Origin: Elusimicrobiales bacterium
GTDB lineage: Bacteria; Elusimicrobiota; Elusimicrobia; Elusimicrobiales; UBA9959
Length of the DNA: 6,434 nt
Reading direction: 5' to 3'
Assembly (NCBI GenBank): GCA_026416895.1
Contig: JAOAEH010000023.1
Location: forward strand, 1-6,434
Below, piece by piece: positions 5,674 through 6,434 of the stretch; the first letter of the stretch is position 1, and each line of letters opens with the position of its first letter. Under the pieces are notes generated by a model. That model was not told the DNA's origin. It saw only the letters and a program-made list of their open reading frames with translations, and did no database searches. Position numbers and translations under genes: made by a program.

Positions 5674-6434
5674 AAATTAGAGAATTTAAAAAAGTTCTTA
5701 TTGCAAATAGAGGTGAGATAGCTGTAAGAGTTATAAGGACTCTTAAAGAGATGGGAATTAAATCAGTTGCAATATACTCAAAAGCTGATAAAACATCTAA
5801 ACATGTTGAAATGGCAGATGAAGCTGTTTGTATAGGAGAGGCTCCTTCTAAAGAAAGCTATTTAAATATGGAAAGAATAATTTCAGCTGCAAAAGCATCT
5901 GGAGCAGATGCAATCCATCCTGGTTATGGGTTTTTATCTGAAAATGCAGATTTTTCGAAGATGTGTTCTAAATACGGTATAGTCTTTATAGGTCCGGGAC
6001 CTGATTCAATAAAACTTCTTGGACATAAATCTACAGCAAGAGAGCTTGCAAGAAAATCTGGAGTTCCTATAACTCCTGGTAGTCGTGGATGTGTTAAAAA
6101 AGACTGTTTAAAAATTGCAAGAGAGATAGGTTTTCCTATAATGATTAAAGCAGCAAGTGGAGGTGGTGGTAAAGGTATGAGGATTGTTTTTAGAGAGGAA
6201 GATTTACTAAAAGAACTTGAAATGGCAAAAAGTGAGGCTAAAGCTGCTTTTGGTGATGATGGAGTATTTTTTGAGAAATATATCGAAAGACCAAGACATG
6301 TTGAGATTCAATTTGCAAGAGATTTTCACGGTAATATAGTTGCTTTTCCTGAACGTGATTGTACACTACAAAGAAGGCATCAAAAGCTTGTTGAAGAATC
6401 ACCATCTCCAGCAGTAGATTCATCTATCAGAAAA
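5670..6434 (+). CDS. accC: Biotin carboxylase (acetyl-CoA carboxylase subunit), 3' end outside window
   Basis: ATP-grasp enzyme that carboxylates biotin on its carrier protein with bicarbonate and ATP, the first half-reaction of acetyl-CoA carboxylase. The visible 255 residues align with E. coli AccC from the N-terminus: VLIANRGEIAVRVIR (9-23), IHPGYGFLSEN (82-92), ATP-binding K120 and K160, glycine-rich loop GGGGKGM (164-170), EKYIERPRHVEIQ (202-214), and ERDCTLQRRHQK (228-239) with H237 and K239. The catalytic second half lies beyond the window. The start is GTG 5670, overlapping the upstream TGA as GTGA, preceded by AGAGGAGG. One oddity is GHK at 118-120 where most homologues have GDK. Without the 3' end, a stand-alone AccC (about 450 residues) cannot be told from a longer acyl-CoA or pyruvate carboxylase chain, but linkage to an accB-like gene favours AccC. 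Confidence 0.93.
   Translation, partial: MKIREFKKVLIANRGEIAVRVIRTLKEMGIKSVAIYSKADKTSKHVEMADEAVCIGEAPSKESYLNMERIISAAKASGADAIHPGYGFLSENADFSKMCSKYGIVFIGPGPDSIKLLGHKSTARELARKSGVPITPGSRGCVKKDCLKIAREIGFPIMIKAASGGGGKGMRIVFREEDLLKELEMAKSEAKAAFGDDGVFFEKYIERPRHVEIQFARDFHGNIVAFPERDCTLQRRHQKLVEESPSPAVDSSIRK

Overview
The window comes from an AT-rich bacterial genome. Arg is mostly AGA, proteins are rich in Lys, Ile, Asn and Glu, and genes are tightly packed with 4-base overlaps. The end of an F1Fo ATP synthase operon, a prokaryotic acetyl-CoA carboxylase set and strong AGGAGG ribosome sites before some genes fit a low-GC bacterium. A deep-branching thermophilic anaerobe such as Thermodesulfobium is a guess from overall flavour, not shown by the sequence. 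No RNA gene, mobile element, CRISPR array or long non-coding stretch was seen.

Layout: (1) Positions 2-843, plus strand: the 3' end of atpD and all of atpC, overlapping by ATGA, closing the ATP synthase operon. (2) Positions 847-2309, minus strand: a two-gene unit of a hot-dog fold thioesterase (YbgC/FadM type) followed 2 bases later by a divergent, shortened alanine racemase. Its 3' end meets atpC head-on with 3 bases between stop codons. (3) Positions 2310-2385: a short divergent control region. (4) Positions 2386 to the right edge, plus strand: a compact operon of mtnP (methylthioadenosine phosphorylase), cdd (cytidine deaminase), an accB-like gene, a large zinc-ribbon/membrane/TPR protein of unknown function, and accC (biotin carboxylase, cut by the window end). 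All junctions are overlaps or gaps of at most 18 bases.

The operon joins nucleoside salvage (mtnP, cdd) to the biotin-carboxylase step of fatty acid synthesis. The most striking point is that the AccB-like protein matches AccB over its whole length, yet its biotin-attachment motif is not there: where AMKM is expected it has LPSK, with Ser at the biotin-lysine position. It sits in the same operon as an apparently active biotin carboxylase, so it may be a non-biotinylated carrier-like subunit, comparable in concept to plant BADC proteins. The other notable items are the alanine racemase, which lacks several conserved second-half features while keeping the catalytic Lys and Tyr, and the unknown zinc-ribbon/TPR gene placed between accB and accC.
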